Part shown: positions 1-13,729 of the stretch, one piece after another | Numbering within the stretch: the first letter of the stretch is position 1 | Layout: each line of letters opens with the position of its first letter | NCBI GenBank assembly: GCA_900708905.1 | Contig: CAADRB010000018.1 | Span: 1,595,658-1,659,657, forward strand | Length of the DNA: 64,000 bases | Direction: 5' to 3' | Origin: Hymenolepis diminuta | Lineage: Eukaryota; Platyhelminthes; Cestoda; Cyclophyllidea; Hymenolepididae | The notes under the pieces: generated by a model | Told to the model about the DNA's origin: nothing | What the model saw: only the letters and a program-made list of their open reading frames with translations | Databases searched by the model: none | Translations under genes and position numbers: made by a program

Positions 1-3000
1 AGAATTTTATTTTCAACATCCTCGTTTATTCGGTTTCACAATGAAATCATCTTAAATTTCAAAATATTAATTTATCAAGATTCCGCCAGAGTTCGCTTTG
101 AAGAAATAAATACGCCTTACAATAATTTATTTTGATTTAAATTAAATTAATGGATTCTATTAAAATCCTTCTATGAAATTTAGATAAATTGTTTCCTTGA
201 ACGATAGAAAAAGGGGTTATTTAAGTGCCTCAAATAATAATTTGAAATATCTTTGAAGGAGGATTCTGTGCATTTCCAAACTTATTCTTTATTCGCATTG
301 ATTATGGAAATACGTTGGCTTTTCCCTCTTTATGGCCCCTACTCAAAATCCCTATCCGTTATATCTAAACGCTTTTATTGATTCCTCCTGTTTATAACCA
401 TCCCGTTTCATTAAAGGTACATTGCATTCATGCCTCACCCACGTCTTTACCCAAGTGACACACACTTGTTATTTACGGACTCTTACACTTCCCTCTCATC
501 TCTTAAGTTTCTCATCTCTCCCTCTTATTCGTCTAAATCCTCATGGTGGTGTGATCAATATATTATGGCCTATTCAGCTCTTGGTTCCTTCTCAAAAACT
601 GTTGTTACCTGCTAATTATTGTCTTAGCTTTTGCAATCAATATCTGGTTCAGTAGTTCCTAAAATTTGCTATATCTTTCGGCTAAATGTGACCTACAATA
701 TCTTATTATTTGCTAGAACATTAGAACTTTTGAGTAAAATGGATAATTTAAACTCGATAACCAGATAAAAAATCATTCCAAGGATGGTTTCTGTTCTTAA
801 AGATATAAAAAACGATGAAAAAACAATGCAGTTATAAAACATATATGCTATGAAATTTTTATTTTAAAATTAAGAAGTCATTTCTTAACATAAAATTTTA
901 CCCTTGTAGTTTGCCTTAAACAACTTGTGATTTTATATTTATTAAATTTCATTTTTATTTTTAGGACTATATTTACCTAAATATGAAATTAAAAATTGTG
1001 AAGAAGTAAATAACGAACAAAATTAATTTTCATTCAAAATGCAATTTTTCAACTAAGCGGCTTACTTTTTAATAATTGTATCCCGATCCCTCTTGATAAT
1101 CTAAGAAGTAACCTGACCTTCTTTGTAATGACGAAAATTTTCGGTAAAATATTCCAATTTTTTCAACAATCATTCAACAAATCTTACAATTAGAATATGT
1201 GATCAAAAACACGCTTCTGAGAATATGTTTTAAAATTATTACATTTCAATTAATTATTTACCGAAAAATAAAGTATGATAATTATGAGTAGTTCGTTGTT
1301 AGCTGTTAAGAGGATCATTAGTCGAGAGTGAACATCTTTGCGTTAGAACTGAACTCTTACAAATTTGTTAATTCTAATTCTACCAAATTTTTGAAAGTGC
1401 TAATGACAACTGAACGATATAAGTTGAGGATTTTAGAAATTTATATTCCGATGAACGAGGCTTTCCATACATATGTATAATAGCATTAGGGGTTCCAATG
1501 TCCAGTCTCCATTTACCAGAAAACAGATGACGGTTTTTCATCTTCTATTTCAAAAGAAATGGAAATGATCTAATTTTCGTAATTCCTAACATATTTAGGC
1601 GTTTATCAACACTCACCTTAGGTAGATGAATTGTATCGTGAAACCATTCTAGTGAGAAAATTGGATTTTGCTGACCCCATTGTTCAGATTTAACTAGAAT
1701 GGCTAATAATTCCACTCGCCGAATAGGCACAAATGGACATAGAACCCATAAACTACAGCTTTGTTAAAAACAGCGCCACCTAACAGGTGTAGTACTTCAG
1801 TTACTGAATGAATTCGTCACTAAAAGGAACTTTAAAATATCCAGTTTAATATTTCTGGAAAAGTGTTACGAAATACCTTAATTTCTGTTGATCAGAGTTA
1901 AATGAAAAATCAGAGCTTTTGCCAAATCTGTTAGTCCATCATGAAACCTTTAATCTCCAACGAACCTAGAAGTACAGAATTGTATCTCTGCCATTAAAAT
2001 ATTTCTCCTGTGCCAAATAGCATTAAACGGACACCTTGTGTATACCACAAAACTATTCAGAATCCGCTAATTTTAGAATTTGCAACTTAACAAAACAACT
2101 TACGTTGCATGTGTTTTTTGAAAGATCACTTTATAAATTTTGTTAAGAATTTCCCATTTATTCATAAAAGTTCTTAAAAATAATACATGAAAATTTATGA
2201 TAAAGTTTAAATTCTTACTAGACAAATTTTTATCAGAAATCAGGAGGACAAATCATTAAATTAGATTTTCGGAAACATCGATATGTGTCTCCGATACCTA
2301 TAGTCAGACTCTTTTTTCCACGACTTCAGTATCTACTTCTGATCGGCATCCACTATTGAACTGCTTCACTGGTCTCCGTAGTCAGTTGATCTCCCACAAT
2401 TAAAATTCCTAGAAGTTTTTGCTGTGTCTTGGAGAATTCTAAGACTAAAAGCATACCAAACGCTAAATTACCATTCACTTTGAGTGATCTCTGATCTGCG
2501 AGCTCAAATGTGTTAATTTTATATAAATTGTCTAAAATCTTGTAAGATCATGTCGCTTTTCGGCAGTTAAAAGAAGAAATGAATTAAAACCAAATGAAGT
2601 GAAGGCCAGTTATTAAAACTAATCGACCGATTAGTAAGCATTCAACATTTTGGATAGGACTTGAACTAGAAAACGGGGAGAAGAATTATGAAATTTGAAT
2701 TTCGGAACATGGAATGGTAAGCTGCCCATTAAGTGAATTTTCCATAATCCTAATCCGAATATCAAATGAAATAACCCTTTCGATCCCCTTCCCTCATTAC
2801 TTATTGAACCTTCCTTTTCGTGATGAAAAATTTTGCCCTTTTTGCATTGCTGTGTTACAATAATATTAATCCACTGAAGAGTTTTTCAAAGAGAACACTT
2901 AGGAAGTGTCAGGCAACATAAGCAATCAAACTTGGTTATTGTTTTGTAGTGCTCTCGTCATATTATTTTAATCTGCGCTCACTCAGTCTTAAATATTTCA

Positions 3001-6000
3001 TACATGCTTTTTACGTCCTTAGTACTTAAATGATGATCATATTAATTAAAACAGAATCGTATCTCATTTGATTGTTGGTTACGCTAGACTAGAACCTTCA
3101 AGGTAAAATCAATTAATTACTATATCAAAAGAGATGAAATAGAGCTATTGACGTTTGAATTAAATTTAAAGTTTAATAATCCCTGAAAACTGCGCGCAAA
3201 GTTTGTGAGGTGAGCAAATAATTTAAGAAATTTCGAATCCAATATTTCCATTACGGGATCTGAATTTTTTAGTATTTAGTAGCAAATTTTGTCGTAAAGG
3301 ACGCAAGTACATAAGTAAAAGGACTGATGCGTATCGATTCCTGATAAAGTCAGAATACAAAGCATGAATTAATTAATATTAGAACAAACTGAGACGTTTA
3401 TTTAAATGACCATTGTGTCTTTGAGTAACCACATTTAACCACCAACAATGAATCCGCTTAAAATAGGTCATGTCCTAGCAAGTTTCTCTCCAAGCACATC
3501 TTTGTTCGTACTTGCAGCACAAGCCATAAAACTTGAATTATCTATAACAAAAGAACATTTCATCGAAAAAAACTCCAAAAGAGTGGAGTCATCGCATTAA
3601 TATCGAAAAATTCTGACTTGATAAATGGAACTTAAAATTGTGCACATTCCTAATTAACATAGAATAAATAAGAAATTTACTCAAATGAATAATAGAGAAT
3701 AAATTGGGGCTTACTTTTCTTGCTTATTTCTACATATGGGGTGGTTGCTAATATAAAAGGTATTTTAAGCCAATAGTTTACAAGGTGATTGGAAGTAACT
3801 TCGCATAAAGATACAAGACGCTTTTGTATTCAACCAACTGTTGAAATTAAAGCTGATCACTCTTATGCATAGATGGTAATGGATAATTAAACAATTATAT
3901 GCTCAAATCGATACAATTACCGCTTAGTTCTGCAGTGGTGAACCCAAGACCACAGGCTCATAAGCGGAAATCTGAGCCATTTAAGAATTAGTAGAGGAGC
4001 AGTTATCTAAAGCTCTCAATAATCAGGGCAATGTAATCATGTGACATTTTATTATTCCACTTTGTAAATATGGAGCTACCTTCTAATTAGAATCCAAAAT
4101 TTCATTCAGACAGAGATAAATTACATAATCGAATATGACTATCGTACTTTTTCAGAAAACAAAATTCAACATAATGTACGAATTCCGAGGGATCTTGCTG
4201 ATTTTTAATTTCAAAGTCCACCTGAGTTCATCCAAATACAAGAAATAGGTTTTTTAATGACTAAGTGGATAAAGAGACTTTGTAGTTATTTGACAGCTTA
4301 TTTCAAGACCAAACAAAAAGTATCCATTAATTACAGAATAAGAGAGAGCACGATTTGGGTCTGTCTGCATTTTTAGTCTCGCTAATTTAATTTTATCAAA
4401 TAATAGTCCCATAGGCTACCACCTAAAGCCATATGTGTTAAATTCTGTCTCTTGTCCAATCTGTACGCGGAATGTACCACTTATCTTGCATAGCTAGTCT
4501 GATTTTTTTTAAAAAATGCATAAGACTATTAAAATGTATAATGAGAGGAGAGGGAGAATTAATTTTACTAAGAAATATATATATAAATAACAAAAGTTAT
4601 AAATAGTCAGTAAGTTAAATAGATGCGTTACATCAAAGCCCTTTTCAAATTTGTTTGTCTCAATTGAATCGTGAAAAATTTAGACTATTTAGCATTTGAG
4701 ATCTAACCTCACTTTAGATTAATAGAAAAAAGGGATTTACGAGGCTGTTTTAAAACTTTTGATCATGGGAAAGCATTAATGAGTCTGTAACAGTGATATA
4801 GTTCAGAATATATGAAAAATGGGACGTCAAATTTTCCCTCATGTTCACTGAGTTTAAGGTTGTTATGCAAAATAATAACTCGCCTAAGTCTAAATTTCTT
4901 GAACTAGATAATGATCGAAGTTTCATGGATTATTACTTGCTTGATAATCCATTTCCGCTAGGCTCAGAATAAAATGACCAATCAGATACTTAATAACCCT
5001 CTCAATAAAGTCTGTCTCTTTTAATAGTCATAGACCTGCCAGTTGGTTCTGTATAAGACGCTAGATGCTTATATTCACTATTCCATAATGATCCAGTGTT
5101 TAAAAAAGTTAAGTATGGCCTCATAGAAGTCGCCATTTCAATTAGTTGGCCAACTTTAAAATATTTCGTCAGCCAGACTCAAAACTCACAACTGTCTCCG
5201 ATTATATCAAGACGATTATTAGGGACAGAGATCATCTTTATTCCTTAAATTCAGTGTAATATTCAGAAAGTTAAAGCAAATCTTCCATATTTTACCCTTT
5301 CGTATGGACCATTTTAAACTCTTGGAGAGTAATACTCTACTGACCAAATAAATTAAATCTGAAACTATCATTTCAAATTTAATTTAAAATGAAATCTTGA
5401 TTTTTAATTTACTTCTTCAGACAAGTTTTATCATATCTGTCTTTCAATAATTGAATGTGGTATCACAGAACAGTTATTCGATAAACAACTATCATATAAA
5501 AGCGTCCTAGTTTACCTATACAAGGACTATGGAATTGGGAATATGGTTTTCATGTATGAAAATTTTGTTTAACTACCGTTAGGAATATAATAATCCATAG
5601 GAGCTGATGTGTATTCGATAAGTCATATATCTTTAAAATCTAACATGTATGCATGCATATTCATTTAACCCAGTCTCACATGGGGAAATCTAGTGGATGA
5701 TGAAATTGTCCAGAGAAATTAAAAGCAATTGAGATCTCACAAGTAAGAAGGAACATTGACTTTAATTCACTTTTATTTAATTTTGTATTCAGAGTAATGC
5801 TTGTATTGAAGCCACCTTAAGATCTAGTTTTTGTTTCTTTTCTTCAAATTTGTGGATTGATAGGTTTGTGTTATTATCCTATTCACAGAAGAAAATCAAA
5901 CATTTTTAGTTATAGAGGACTTGTTCAGTCTAATCGACTATTGACTTTTATTAGATATTGGTCCAGTTAAGTGACGATCTATGTATAAGATCATATCAAG

Positions 6001-8750
6001 CCTAGAGCTGCTGTTATATAAGGTCTCGCCGAGATCATAAAGCAGGATATTAAAGCACCTGTGAAAACCGCCATACGGCTAGCCTCTGTAGCAATGAGAC
6101 ATGACAATTAAATTATATATATCACAGATAGGATAATGCGTGATATTAGCAGTATCAAAATTTGTCTAGTTTCAAAGAATTTCAGCCACTTCCCATGCCT
6201 TCCTGTGATTTCATTAAAATGGAGCCCAACCTTAGAACTATTTCCCCTTTTATTCCCAGACTATTATATTTTTCGTGTCTAACTCAAACTGAATAAGTTA
6301 TTTAATAATTCAGGAGCGCTCAAAGAAAACCTTGTACTGCAGTTTACTCTCCCTTGCACGAATTAGGAGACATTTATGACTAAGATACATTGTCTGTATT
6401 CTATCGGATTGAGTTTCACCAAAAGCAGACACTTTCGGTTTCTTTGATAGATGCTCACCTCTTTTTCGCCAATCTATTCACGAAGTGTGAAAACAGAACA
6501 GACCTTTAGATTAAGTATTATGTTCTTATAATTAAATTAGTATTGATGGCAGCAGATCTTCCAGATCATATATATTTATCAACTACCAGGTGAAAATTAT
6601 CAAATACTAACCCTATAACAGAACAAATAAGCAAATCGTTGATAGTATTTACAAAACTCAAATTAAATTGGCTATCTATGATTGCCTTTGTTTAAAATAC
6701 GTTGGTCAACTACACTAAAGTAACTCACTCTAAGGGTCTCTTGTCATTTAGATGTTAAGTAACATGTCAGGTTATCAATAAACTATTATGTTCGGAAACC
6801 AGACGTTTTTGAACAAAGATGGCGATATTGGAGGTTCATATCGGAGGTCCACAATCAGATCCATGCAAAGGGTAGCAAGTAATTTTTTTGCAAATATCAC
6901 ATTCATAAAGTAGTCCTGAACAAACATTTAGTTATAATTCAAATTTCCAATAAAATCTGTGGTCACATATGGGTTTTCTCATTTACAAATTGTTGGATTA
7001 AAAAAATAATTTTTATTCAAGTAAAATTTGTTTGACTATCGTATTTTTAATTACTCATTTATACTGTATACTTATTAGATTATGCTAAATTGGAGGGTAG
7101 TTGCCTTGAGCAATTTTTGAGTAAAGCTTAAAATCATGCTAATTCTGGGGTATTACTGAGTTCTGGGATCTTTGGCTATTTTAGGAAGCTGATCCGTTTA
7201 TAACACAAGTTCATGATTAATAACTTGATTTTAAGTTATGAACCTACTTCACGATCTCCAGAAATCAGCTGTTTAAGTTAAAGTTTGCGATATTTCATTA
7301 AGATACTGCCATGAGCTATCATATAAATCTCAAAGTCTCAATTACTACACCAGAGTTCTGAGGAAACGTTATGATAAAATTGGGATTTCGAATAAAATCG
7401 TCTGCTATGTGCGTTTTCCTCGTGTATCATATTATGAAAGCTGACAAATAATTAAACTATTTGATTTTAAAAATGAAAATTTTGCATATTAGTTGCACTG
7501 TTTATTCCCGATTAATAGAATGGGCCTTAAAAGATCCCACAATGTTTGCTTCAGGATCCACTTTTAAATCTTGTACTTTGTTTATATTATGACATGGAAA
7601 TTTGATACTATTTCATTAAATGCAGCCTTAACATCCAACTTGCAAGTTCCAGGTTATTCAATATGCACGCAAGTTTATTAATTCATTTTGATCCCGTATT
7701 TTCTGGTTTCATCGATTTCTGTTTGCTTAAATAGACCATAGTATTTATTCCCCCTTCCCTTACTCAAGCCGAATTAGTTGAAGTCTAGTGGCTTGGTCGT
7801 ATTAGTATGTGAACAAGTTGCACAGTTTACAACATGCGGCTGGAATTTAAAACCTCATAAACTAAGCTTATGAAGTTGTTGTCCGTAAATGGGGCCGTCT
7901 CGAAAGCTCTTTTTAGTTTCAATCCTAATACGCCGACACAGACTTCTCTTCCTCTGTCTTTATGGGTTTTTATACTGTCCTGTGTCTGAAATTAAACACA
8001 AGCCAAATGGTTTCAAATCATGAGCGTTTAATGTAGGTGGAGTATCGTTCATTGCTTGAGTTCTAAAGGAGGATTTTATCTCCATATATCACGATTATAA
8101 ATAGAGTCACTTAACTAATTACTTAAGTGGTTCTATTTTCATTAAATAAAATGATTACTGAAATTTAGTTTATTTCTCCTTCAAAATAATTTTGATTTAC
8201 GTAGTTAAAAGGGTCCAATTTTCATAGAGGTCTAAATAAAATGAAAGGAATAATTTTGCATCTGAAAACAAAAAGGAGTTAAGCGCTCCTAAACTCATAA
8301 ATGGAAGAGAATTTTATTTTTTATGAATTTAAGATTAATTCGAATGTTTAGATTTTACTATTATGTCCTACTGGTTTAAAATTCAGACTTTGACCCCTAA
8401 AATGGGACCTCTAGACTGTATTCGTTGTGTGAAATATTATCAACCATGATTTTTCGAATACCCACATACATGTTTAGCCCCAAACAACCCCTTATAGAGG
8501 GAGGGCTATAAAGTCTAAATTTATAGAGTTCATAAACTGCTTGGCATGCATACCTCTCTCTCTCCCCCGAGATTCTGACGCAGTTAATTCCATTTTTATG
8601 TTACAGAGGAGTTATGGGCACATTTAAATTTAGAGAAAGTCTTCTTTGATCTTATTCGAATGAAGCTGATGTCTTTTAAGCATTGAAAAATCTAGTAAGT
8701 TTTACGAGCCAAGCTGAGATTCACATTTGGCATGGATGACACCAGACAAC
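1..8750. other. AT-rich non-coding sequence, no gene seen
   Basis: No reading frame here looks protein-like and no tRNA, rRNA or mobile-element signature was recognised on either strand. The longest frame is about 77 codons (422-655) in low-complexity C/T-rich sequence and is best explained by chance. The stretch is either intergenic or a 5' intron of the muscleblind gene that lies to the right. Confidence 0.6.
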
Positions 8751-8752
8751 CT

Positions 8753-8797
8753 GATTATAACATAACAAAGCTCACCGGAGCTCGTACAAGTTGAGCA
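8753..8797 (+). repeat. Dispersed repeat family C, copy 1
   Basis: Short diverged copy of a motif also seen at 12.80 and 17.94 kb. The shared core reads roughly ATAACATAGCRGAGCTCA followed by an A-rich spacer and a CTCAC/TTCAC box. In this copy the AGCTCA box is duplicated. The extent of homology outside the core is unclear, so this may be the conserved end of an old, small interspersed element. Confidence 0.4.
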
Positions 8798-8799
8798 GT

Positions 8800-11700
8800 G
8801 ATTAGAAAGATCGAAAGAGCTGTTTGCTTAATAATGAAGGATTTTGTTTATTTTTCGATAAGAAAACTCCAGAATAATTTCATTCTACTTAGTGCAATTG
8901 TTTAAAAGCTTTCATGGAATTGTAATTACTAATAACAAAATCGGATTAACAGTTTTAAGCCCATATAAATCTCGTGTACGATAGATAGGCTCACTTTAAT
9001 TCGTCAAGAAGACTCATTTCCATTTGCTGTTCCAAAACCTTGAATAACTGAATTTATAGGTTACCTGGGGCAGCCGAAGCATTGTTTCTATAAAAATTTT
9101 TAACAAAATATTTTTTCCAAAATCATACATACATAACTTGATGTCCAGGTAAATGAAACTAAAGTTGATATTTTGAATACTTCCATTAAAATAAGATATT
9201 TTTCATAGAAATAATTTGAAACCTGTAAGTAAATGGGATACCGAAAATTGCTGAAACAAGGAACAACTTGCTTGACACTAATAATTCAAAATGTTGGCAA
9301 AAGATAACACAGTAATATTCTAGTGACATTGAGAAATACTCAAATTTCATAAAAGTTGCTACAATCAGATTTGGAAATTTGGAGTTGTTAATGCCGAAAA
9401 TCGAATTCTTCAACAACGATTTCAGCTTTGCTAATATAAATCCACCTCGATCTTTGCCTAGAAATCATTTTTAATTTTAGAGATTTCCTATGGTATCCAC
9501 TCAGCAAACTCTCTTTCAGACACGGCGATTTGGGTTTGATTTTTCTTCACTTACTGTCAAGTTATTCCCTTTATACCAACTCAAACAATGGTTAGTAATA
9601 CAAGTAAAGACTTCTTCTTATAATAGTCCTTTATGTATTTTCTAGCAAAATACACATTAATTGACGATAATTTAAAATATCAATGTATTTTGATAGCTCT
9701 AAGGAGAAACTAGAGAAGAGAAAGAGGTCTGGAGAAACGGTGGAGAGATTCGAGCCGTGGGATTCTGACTAGCTTCTAATCATGCACTTGGCTTTTACTC
9801 ATGCTTTTAACGATCTTATAAATGTATGTTATTACCTTAGAATCCATCGAATAAAAGTTAGCTACCTTTTTGTCCTAAATGAAATATTCCAATTGCTTTT
9901 TCTTCTCAAAAATACTAATCAACAAACAGTATATAAATAATACAAATTAATTGCGTGATTTGTACTGGGTCTCACTGTTTTATGAATTTGATTTACCTCC
10001 CCTGTTGTTACTAAAAGGAGTGCAGATCTAGACCATCAGTGAATAGCTGGAAGCGTCGACTAATTCAATCGATATTTTATCATGCAAATGGATGCGCATG
10101 AGTGTGAACAATGATGTCCAACTGAATATTCTTCTCCGCTTACAGCACATGACTGATGGCAAAAAGGGAATATATTTTATGTGGCATTTAACTAGGGACA
10201 GTTCTTCAAACACGTTCGAACTGTTTGTATGTCACAAATAATAACATTTGTTTCTGTAAGTTGACGGCGGTCCAACATATGATATTTAGAGACGTCACAA
10301 AACATCAGACAGAATTCAGAACATTTTTAGTTCTTTTTAGGCATTCAGCATAACTGCTGTCTTAACATTCTTCCTATGGATACCAGTCTTATAAAAAGAA
10401 ATTATGACGCCATTTTAGGTCAGTGAATTCCCATGAAAGTGATCTAAGGGAAATAAGAGTAAATAAATCTTGAAGAATATGCATGCAGAGCAACAATTAA
10501 AAAAACCTTTTTCATTTGACTCCAGGTACAGACTCTGCAGTGTCATTATAAAATTATCTAATTATATTAAAATCGAGAGATAGAATAGAAATATTTTATT
10601 GTATCTCTGTAAACTTAGATTGATTTAAATGTCCTTGCATTGTTTTGCTATCGTTTATGAACTTTTTAAGATTGTTGAGACTGTTGCACGAATTGAAAGA
10701 GGTGATATTTAGGTCGATTCTTTTTGCTCTCTTCGATTATCCAGAATTTATTAAGACCACATGTTAAAGCATGTTAAAGGGCGTCAAACAACCTGCTTAA
10801 CTCTACATATCCCAGATCCTTATAAGCATTCTCCGTAAATATTCTTTTGCTGCTCTTCAAGCTTCGTCAACCCTAGTTTTGTCTCCTACAAGATCTATTA
10901 TTTTCTGTAATTTTGAGAAAAAATTGTTCACGTAAAGTCTGTAGAAAGATCCACAGTGTGTAAGAAGAACCGTATTAGAATAGGAGAGATACATCTTCTT
11001 ACCAAATTATTCAACTTCTTCATTAAGGGTTGAACCTGATTTATTTATTATAACTATTAATTATAACTGGAATTCTCTGCTGAAATTAATTGATATTTCA
11101 AAAGGTGATGGTTTTAATGACTTTATGCAAATATTCTTTTAGTTTAGTAGTAATAAATTTCACTGCAATATTAATGAACTATTATATTACTAAACTAGAA
11201 AATTTTAACCAAGTCAGCAATACTGAACAAGATGTTCAACTTCATTAAAAGTTGAAAGCCGACTATATCCGGACTGCTTTATCCTAAAAATTTTAATTCC
11301 TTCTTTTGGAGCTTAGCTTTTAAGGTAAATGCATGAACATCGTAGTATACATTGCGTATCAAAAGTGAAGGCTTGCATTTATTTGAATTTCCTAAATCTT
11401 ACACTCACTACCCATTTTGTGTTCTTCTGATTGCCTAAGAAAGGGAATATCCGAAATGATCAAGCGTAAAAACCGGGTGATGGTGTCACTCCATCTTTAG
11501 AGCTAGAATTTCTAATTGGTGTGATCCAGAAAGAATTTTCTTCTAACTGCTGATATATCGGAATGATACTAGCTTACATAATTTCAACATAAGAGAAATA
11601 AAATGAATTCGGCCAAGCTGAACTGATTTCTGGCGCCTACCGCTTTCATACGACAGGGTCTTTAATACATCAAATTATGACACGTAGGTCTGCTCAGCCT

Positions 11701-12795
11701 AAACAGCCATAGTAACTCATATAAGAGACAAAACTACTACCCCTTTATGCGTATCTTATTAAGTCTCTATTCATATTTCCACATTCACCTGAAAGTAATC
11801 CCCCTCTCCTCCTTACAACCCTCTCACTCTCTTTCCACGACGATTGTCCGATACTTTACTGATCCAACTCAACACTCTTTCGTCTGACTTGGGAAAATTT
11901 TTTTCATCTCGTTGATACCTAAAACTATTCCCATAGTATTATTACATGAAGTCTTTCGAAAGACCTATCATAAATTTATTTAAAGGTGTTGTTATGTAGT
12001 ATCTACTTCAAACTGAAAAGTTGATTTCTTTCTTTAAAACATGTTGTCAAGTCTATCTTTTAGAGAAACTGTTCTACAATCATTCAACGTCCGGATCATT
12101 ATTAAGAAAGTTGTCAATCATTTATCCTAATGCTTTCTCATGATATTTATAGTATAATAATACTTATTTTGTACTTTTAAACCATACACTGATTTAATTT
12201 AATCACTTCTTATTTATATAATGTCCCTCTAATAATCTTAATATGGAAATAGTGATGATTAAATAAAAATGTTTAACCTATTGATTTATTTTTTGCGTCA
12301 ATGCACGCTAAAAACTCATTAAAATTCTATTTTATTAGCAATTTAAATGTTATTTAACAAAATTTTTTAAATATTTATTCAAAAAATGTTTGAGTGAAAA
12401 TTTTATTTAGATATGCGGTACATGACTTCAAAAATGATGTTTGCCGAGGGAGAGCAAAAGTGGAATGGTAGATTTCAGTCTTGAAGCTACGATTACGGCC
12501 CCTTGTTACAACAAAATTTTGTACAGTGCTTGACTGAAATTCAGCTTTTAAGGCAAATAGATAAAAACTTTTGTAAATTTTGGCCTTCAAAAGCGATGGT
12601 TTGCATTTTTTAAACTTTCCTAATTCATTCTCTTCAAGTTCATTTCATGATGGAAGAAGGCATGCACCACAACTGATCGAGTTGAAAAGATTAGGTTGTG
12701 GTATCACTCTTTTATATAAAATTGCATAGTCATTAGTTTATATAAGATTAAAAGGTGTTTTTTTCTAATTGCCCACATAACAGATTTTTACTAGC
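8800..12795. other. AT-rich non-coding sequence, no gene seen
   Basis: Nothing supportable. Short minus-strand frames of 61-76 codons (9186-9416, 10028-10213, 12375-12590) show no recognisable domain and no coding-like composition. Confidence 0.55.
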
Positions 12796-12798
12796 TTA

Positions 12799-12842
12799 CA
12801 TAGTCATAGCATAGCGGAGCTCACCAAAACTCACCTTGGTCA
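12799..12842 (+). repeat. Dispersed repeat family C, copy 2
   Basis: Contains CATAGCGGAGCTCACC and then AAAACTCACC, closely matching the copy at 17.94 kb (CATAGCAGAGCTCATT, AAAATTCACT). The order and spacing of the two boxes are the same in both copies, which argues for common descent rather than chance. Confidence 0.45.
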
Positions 12843-13375
12843 AACAGTTCAAAGATCATTTTCATTTGCTTTATTGCTAACTAACAATTGTAGGAAAACC
12901 GTCACAACTTCATCAATTCAAGAAGTTCATTAATGTTGTTGTTCCAAATATGTCTTGTATTTGGACTGTTTCCAAATACTGATTTTGAAGTAGAAATTCT
13001 ACGCTCTTTACCGGTCTTTGTAAATTTAGAGCAAACAAATTACTCATTTTACTTTTACTTGCACATATTTTCAGTTCTAAGGTTACTTTATGGCTTCAAA
13101 AAGAGATATGCATTCAGTTAACAATTAAAGTTTTCTCAGATTCATTTCCTCTTGCATAAACGTAGAAATGCCCCTTCTACTGATAATGACGCTGTAAATC
13201 ATGTCTTGAACATTCTAAAATTAAACATAGCCTTCTCTTAGCTTGTATTTTGTCTTAATCTGCATATTTTACTAATATAATGTCATAAAGTCGATCAATA
13301 TTGGAGTAGTACCATCTGGAATGGAACACTTGCCACTTTTGAAAATAACCTATAAAAATAAGCACAGTTCAGAAT

Positions 13376-13723
13376 TTGAAATTTGTTATCTACGTAGTAT
13401 ATATTGAAGTCAATTCGTTCTTATTTCTTACTGATGTCTATTTAGCTAGTCATAAGTTGTCATGTCATTTTAACCGAACAAGCGTGACAAAAGTGCCGTT
13501 TCCTTTTATTATTCTGACATTTTCGAATAAGCTAAATAAGTCATGCGCGAGAAGTCATCCTAGAATAAATAAGAAGGACTTCACTGAATATTATTTCACT
13601 GTCTACGTTATCTGTGACGTAGCCTATTTGTCAAAATGTGTTCTCTGTCCACCTCATCCTTTCACATGCAAAATGGCTCTCTTTAATTCTTTTCCCAAAT
13701 GCGTTTCTTTATTGCGCGGTTAA
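13376..13723 (+). other. Unassigned ORF of 115 codons, probably chance
   Basis: One of the longest open frames in the left half of the window. It has no ATG-supported context, no domain I recognise and a Phe/Ile/Leu-rich composition that simply mirrors the AT-rich DNA. Three Cys residues cluster near the C-terminal end (a CVLCPPHPFTC stretch) but do not form a known finger. I record it only because of its length; I do not claim it is expressed. Confidence 0.12.
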
Positions 13724-13729
13724 ACCCTC